Positions 61,086 to 64,000 of a stretch of 64,000 nucleotides of DNA are shown one piece after another (the stretch's first letter is position 1; the number at the start of each line of letters is the position of its first letter). The translations under genes and the position numbers were made by a program. The notes beneath the pieces were generated by a model that saw only the letters and a list, made by a program, of their open reading frames with translations, was not told the origin of the DNA and did no database searches. This DNA is from Prochlorococcaceae cyanobacterium jk18x22bins.40. GTDB taxonomy: Bacteria > Cyanobacteriota > Cyanobacteriia > PCC-6307 > Cyanobiaceae. The stretch is taken from assembly GCA_022826155.1 (NCBI GenBank), contig JAJDVL010000037.1:1-64000 (forward strand), read 5' to 3'.

Positions 61086-64000
61086 TTGGTTTACGTTCAG
61101 CAGGTTAAGCTCAGTTGCTTCAAGTCCTTTGGCGGCAGCGTAGAGATTCCGCTGAATCCGGGGTTCACTGTCGTCACCGGACCCAACGGGTCCGGCAAAA
61201 GCAACATTATTGACGGCATCCTCTTCTGCCTGGGGCTAGCCTCCAGCCGCGGGATGCGGGCGGAGCGCCTGCCTGACCTGATTAATCACCGCATGGTGCG
61301 GCAAGGCAAAGCTGCCGAGGCATCGGTCAGCGTCACCCTTGCCCTTGGGGACTGGCAGCCCCCTGAAGTAGAGCCGGATGCCGAACCTGACGCCCTGGAG
61401 GTTGCCGGGCCATGGATTGATCCGCAGCAACAGGAGGTGGTGATTGGCCGCCGCATCCGCCTGGCCCCTGGCGGCACCTACAGCAGCACCTATTCCATTG
61501 GGACAGAGTCCTGCAGCCTGAGCCAGTTGCAGGCTCAGTTGCGCCGTCTTCGCATTGACCCCACCGGCAGCAACGTGGTGATGCAAGGGGACGTGACCCG
61601 CGTTGTGTCCATGGGTGGCCGTGAGCGCCGGGAAATCATTGACGAACTGGCGGGTGTGGCATTGTTTGACCAGCGCATTGAGCAGTGCCGCAGCAAGCTG
61701 ACGGACGTGCGGGACCACGAAGAGCGCTGCCACATTGTGGAGGGGGAGCTACGCACCAGCCGCCAGAAGCTGGAGCGGGACTGCGGGAAGGCCCGCCGCT
61801 ATCAGCAGTTGCGTGACCAACTGCACCAGTCGCGCCAACAGGAGTTGGTGCTGTTATGGGAGGCATCCTGTCGGCAACGGGACGACCTGGTGGCGCGCCA
61901 GGGGCAGAACCGGCAGGAGCAGCAGGCCCTGCAGACCCAACGGGAGCAGCTCACCGACACGCACCATCAGAAGGTGCAGGCGTTGCAGGAGATCCAGGCC
62001 CAGGTGAAGGCCCTTGGCGAGGATCAACTGTTGTCGGTGCAGGCAACGCTGGCAGGGCTGCAGAGTCGGGAGCGGGAGCTGCAGCGCAGCTTGCAGAACC
62101 AGGACCAGGATCACCTGGAACAACGGCACCATGACTGGCGCGGTCGCTGGCGACGGATGGAGGCTGCGGCAGAAGCGTTGGCCGGCGCCAACCATGGCGC
62201 CCAATTGGAGGCCGCGGACGGGCGCTGCGGGGACACCGAGCGGGTTGTGGAGCAACAACGGCAGCGGATGGAGGCGCTGGCGCACCGTTCGGGAAGCTGG
62301 TTGCAGAGCTATCAACAGCGGCAGCAGGCCATGGCGGCGCTGCGCAGCAGCATCCAGCCCCTGCGCACCGAGCAACTCAAGCTTCAGGAGCAACTCAAGC
62401 AGGAGGAGCAGCAATTGCAGGACGGGCGTGAGCAGCAGCAGCAGGCGGAAACCAGCCACCGGCAACACCAGGCCAAGCTGGATGATCTCACGGCCCGGAA
62501 GGGGCAACTCCAACAGAGGCTGGAAGCGCTCCGGACGGAGTGCAACGAAGGCAACAGCGCTCTGAAGCTGTTGCAGCGCAGCCGCCAGCGGTTGGAACGG
62601 GATCAGGTGCAGTTGAAGCAGGACCTGGTCAAGCTGGAAAGCCGCCGTGAAGCCCTGCAAGAGAGCCGTGGCACCGGGGCGCTGCGCTTGATTCTGGACA
62701 GTGGGCTGCCGGGCATCCACGGTCCCGTGGCAAAGCTGGGTGAGGTGGAACCACCCCATCGCCTGGCGCTGGAGGTGGCTGCCGGCGCCCGTCTCAACCA
62801 CGTGGTTGTGGACAACGACCAGATTGCCGCACAAGCCATTGCGCTCCTCAAGCGTCACCGCGCTGGTCGCCTCACCTTCCTGCCCCTCAACCGCCTGCGC
62901 ACGCCAGCGGCCTCAGCCGCCACGACCCGCAGCCCGCGGTTGCCAGGCCTGGTGGACCGCGCCGTGAACCTGGTTCACTTTGATCCTGTCTACGGACAGG
63001 TTTTTGCCCATGCGCTGGGGGACACCCTGGTGTTTGAGACCCTGCATCAGGCGCGCCGCCTCCTGGGGCAGCACCGTTGCGTCACCCTGGAGGGGGAGCT
63101 GCTGGAGCGCAGCGGCGCCATGACAGGTGGAAATCTGCAGCGCCGCCAGGATCGCCTCGGTTTCAGCCGCAGTGAACAGACCGACGAGGCGGAGCCTCTC
63201 CGGCAACGGCTGCTGGAACTGGGCCAGCACCTGGGCGCCTGTCGGCGGCAGGAGGCCCAACAGAGTCACACCGTGGACGCCGTGCAGACGCGGTTGACCG
63301 ACGTCAGTTGCCGTCTGGCGGCTGTGGAGGCAGAGCACGGCAGTGTGTTGGCGCAACACGGACCCCTGGCCACACGTCTGGACCAGCAACGGCAGCGCAT
63401 CACTGCCAGCGCCGCCCGCATCAGGGAGCGCCAGGGGCGGCTGCAAACGCTGGACGGGGAGTTGAAGGCACAGCAGCAGCAATTGGTCACGTTGGAGGCG
63501 GTCGCCGAGGATGACGACGCCACCCTGGTGAGCGGGCAATGGCGCCAGTTGCAGGAGGAACTGAAGGCGGCGGAGTCTCAGCACACGGCCAACCTGGCCC
63601 AACGGGAGGTGCTGCGTTCCGCCTTGCGGGAGCACCGGTTGAACGAGCAGCGTCTGGCGGACCAGCGCCAACTCCTGCAACAGGAAGGAGACCGGTTGGA
63701 GCGAGAACGTGAAACCCTGAACCAGCGCCGGCAAGAATTGAGCACGCACCAGCAACGCCTGGAACAGGAACGCCGGACCATGGAGGCCAAGCTTCAGGAG
63801 TTGCAGCAGGTCCTGGGGCAGCAGCGGCGGCAGCGGGACCAACTGGAGACTGCCGTGGCGCAACTGAATCAAAAGATTCACCAGAGCACGTGGCAGCAGC
63901 AGCAGTTGGCGGAGAAACACCAGGCCCTCAGGGATCAGCAAACGGCCATCGAGGCGCAGATCCGCCTGCAGCAAGCAGAACTGCCGGACCCTCGCCCCCA
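61086..64000 (+). CDS. smc: Chromosome segregation protein SMC, 5' part
   Basis: SMC organises and segregates the chromosome as an ATPase dimer with ScpA/ScpB. About 971 codons are present, and the frame is open to the window end. VYVQQVKLSCFKSFGGSVEI and Walker A TGPNGSGKSNIIDGILFCLG open it, then ASSRGMRAERLPDLIN and VVMQGDVTRVVSMGGRERRE. Long Gln-rich coiled coils follow, with a hinge at about residues 535-680 (SGLPGIHGPVAKLGEVEPPH; ALGDTLVFETL; GGNLQRRQDRLGF). The C-terminal head with Walker B lies outside the window. The start is TTG at 61086; an in-frame stop at 61071 leaves no other start. Confidence 0.93.
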   Translation, partial: MVYVQQVKLSCFKSFGGSVEIPLNPGFTVVTGPNGSGKSNIIDGILFCLGLASSRGMRAERLPDLINHRMVRQGKAAEASVSVTLALGDWQPPEVEPDAEPDALEVAGPWIDPQQQEVVIGRRIRLAPGGTYSSTYSIGTESCSLSQLQAQLRRLRIDPTGSNVVMQGDVTRVVSMGGRERREIIDELAGVALFDQRIEQCRSKLTDVRDHEERCHIVEGELRTSRQKLERDCGKARRYQQLRDQLHQSRQQELVLLWEASCRQRDDLVARQGQNRQEQQALQTQREQLTDTHHQKVQALQEIQAQVKALGEDQLLSVQATLAGLQSRERELQRSLQNQDQDHLEQRHHDWRGRWRRMEAAAEALAGANHGAQLEAADGRCGDTERVVEQQRQRMEALAHRSGSWLQSYQQRQQAMAALRSSIQPLRTEQLKLQEQLKQEEQQLQDGREQQQQAETSHRQHQAKLDDLTARKGQLQQRLEALRTECNEGNSALKLLQRSRQRLERDQVQLKQDLVKLESRREALQESRGTGALRLILDSGLPGIHGPVAKLGEVEPPHRLALEVAAGARLNHVVVDNDQIAAQAIALLKRHRAGRLTFLPLNRLRTPAASAATTRSPRLPGLVDRAVNLVHFDPVYGQVFAHALGDTLVFETLHQARRLLGQHRCVTLEGELLERSGAMTGGNLQRRQDRLGFSRSEQTDEAEPLRQRLLELGQHLGACRRQEAQQSHTVDAVQTRLTDVSCRLAAVEAEHGSVLAQHGPLATRLDQQRQRITASAARIRERQGRLQTLDGELKAQQQQLVTLEAVAEDDDATLVSGQWRQLQEELKAAESQHTANLAQREVLRSALREHRLNEQRLADQRQLLQQEGDRLERERETLNQRRQELSTHQQRLEQERRTMEAKLQELQQVLGQQRRQRDQLETAVAQLNQKIHQSTWQQQQLAEKHQALRDQQTAIEAQIRLQQAELPDPRP

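Noticed and set aside
62913-63974. Leu/Gln-rich open frames opposite smc
   Set aside because: They are complements of the Gln-rich coiled-coil codons of smc, not independent genes.

Overview
The window looks like chromosomal DNA of a GC-rich unicellular cyanobacterium of the marine Synechococcus/Prochlorococcus lineage. The evidence is a kaiABC clock cluster next to rplU-rpmA, the phycoerythrobilin genes pebA-pebB with cpeS- and cpeY-type lyases, 48-residue high-light-inducible proteins, nblS, crr7, and a circularly permuted tmRNA gene whose tag reads ANNIVRFSRQAAPVAA. Several features differ from free-living marine Synechococcus: addAB genes of alphaproteobacterial type, a secreted CAP-domain protein, a clock gene kaiA reduced to its C-terminal domain, and a decaying linker-gene copy. 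Together these fit a host-associated lineage such as the sponge symbiont 'Candidatus Synechococcus spongiarum'; that assignment is inference.

Layout. 1-309 is the start of fabI. 402-8909 looks like an accessory block: a CAP-domain protein, about 870 bases without a recognisable gene but with inverted repeats and an open-frame remnant, then addB-addA. 8897-18449 is core metabolism with tRNAs: gcvP, tRNA-Thr, tRNA-Tyr, cobI, an MFS transporter, tRNA-Leu(CAG), murA, tRNA-Leu(CAA), argD, folC. 18511-26203 holds two tandem hli genes, gpsA, small conserved genes, an htrA-type protease, a cation antiporter, rbfA, a DUF751 gene, a GST, crr7 and tRNA-Arg. 26275-33634 is RNA and DNA housekeeping: rnpB, rnc, polA, cysS and a cold-shock-type deaD with a structured leader.

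33876-40323 is a phycobilisome accessory cluster: cpeY and a pentapeptide protein diverge from cpeS-pebA-pebB-nif11-like, followed by a membrane-anchored linker (cpcL type) and its frameshifted duplicate. No phycoerythrin subunit gene lies in the window. 48920 down to 40320 is one tightly packed leftward gene string, purC-bamA-lpxC-fabZ-lpxA-lpxB-msrA-bioA, covering outer-membrane assembly and lipid A synthesis. 49000-54596 pairs purD-nblS with convergent kaiA-kaiB-kaiC. 54745-64000 holds rplU-rpmA, a queuosine-precursor-type transporter, truB, a YciI-like gene, hemB, a DnaJ-domain co-chaperone, the tmRNA gene, two small envelope-type proteins and the 5' three quarters of smc, cut by the window end.

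Genes are packed tightly, with many 4-base overlaps and convergent overlaps. GTG and TTG starts are common. The palindrome CCATGG is strongly over-represented where I counted it. I see no CRISPR array, rRNA operon, intact transposase or prophage.
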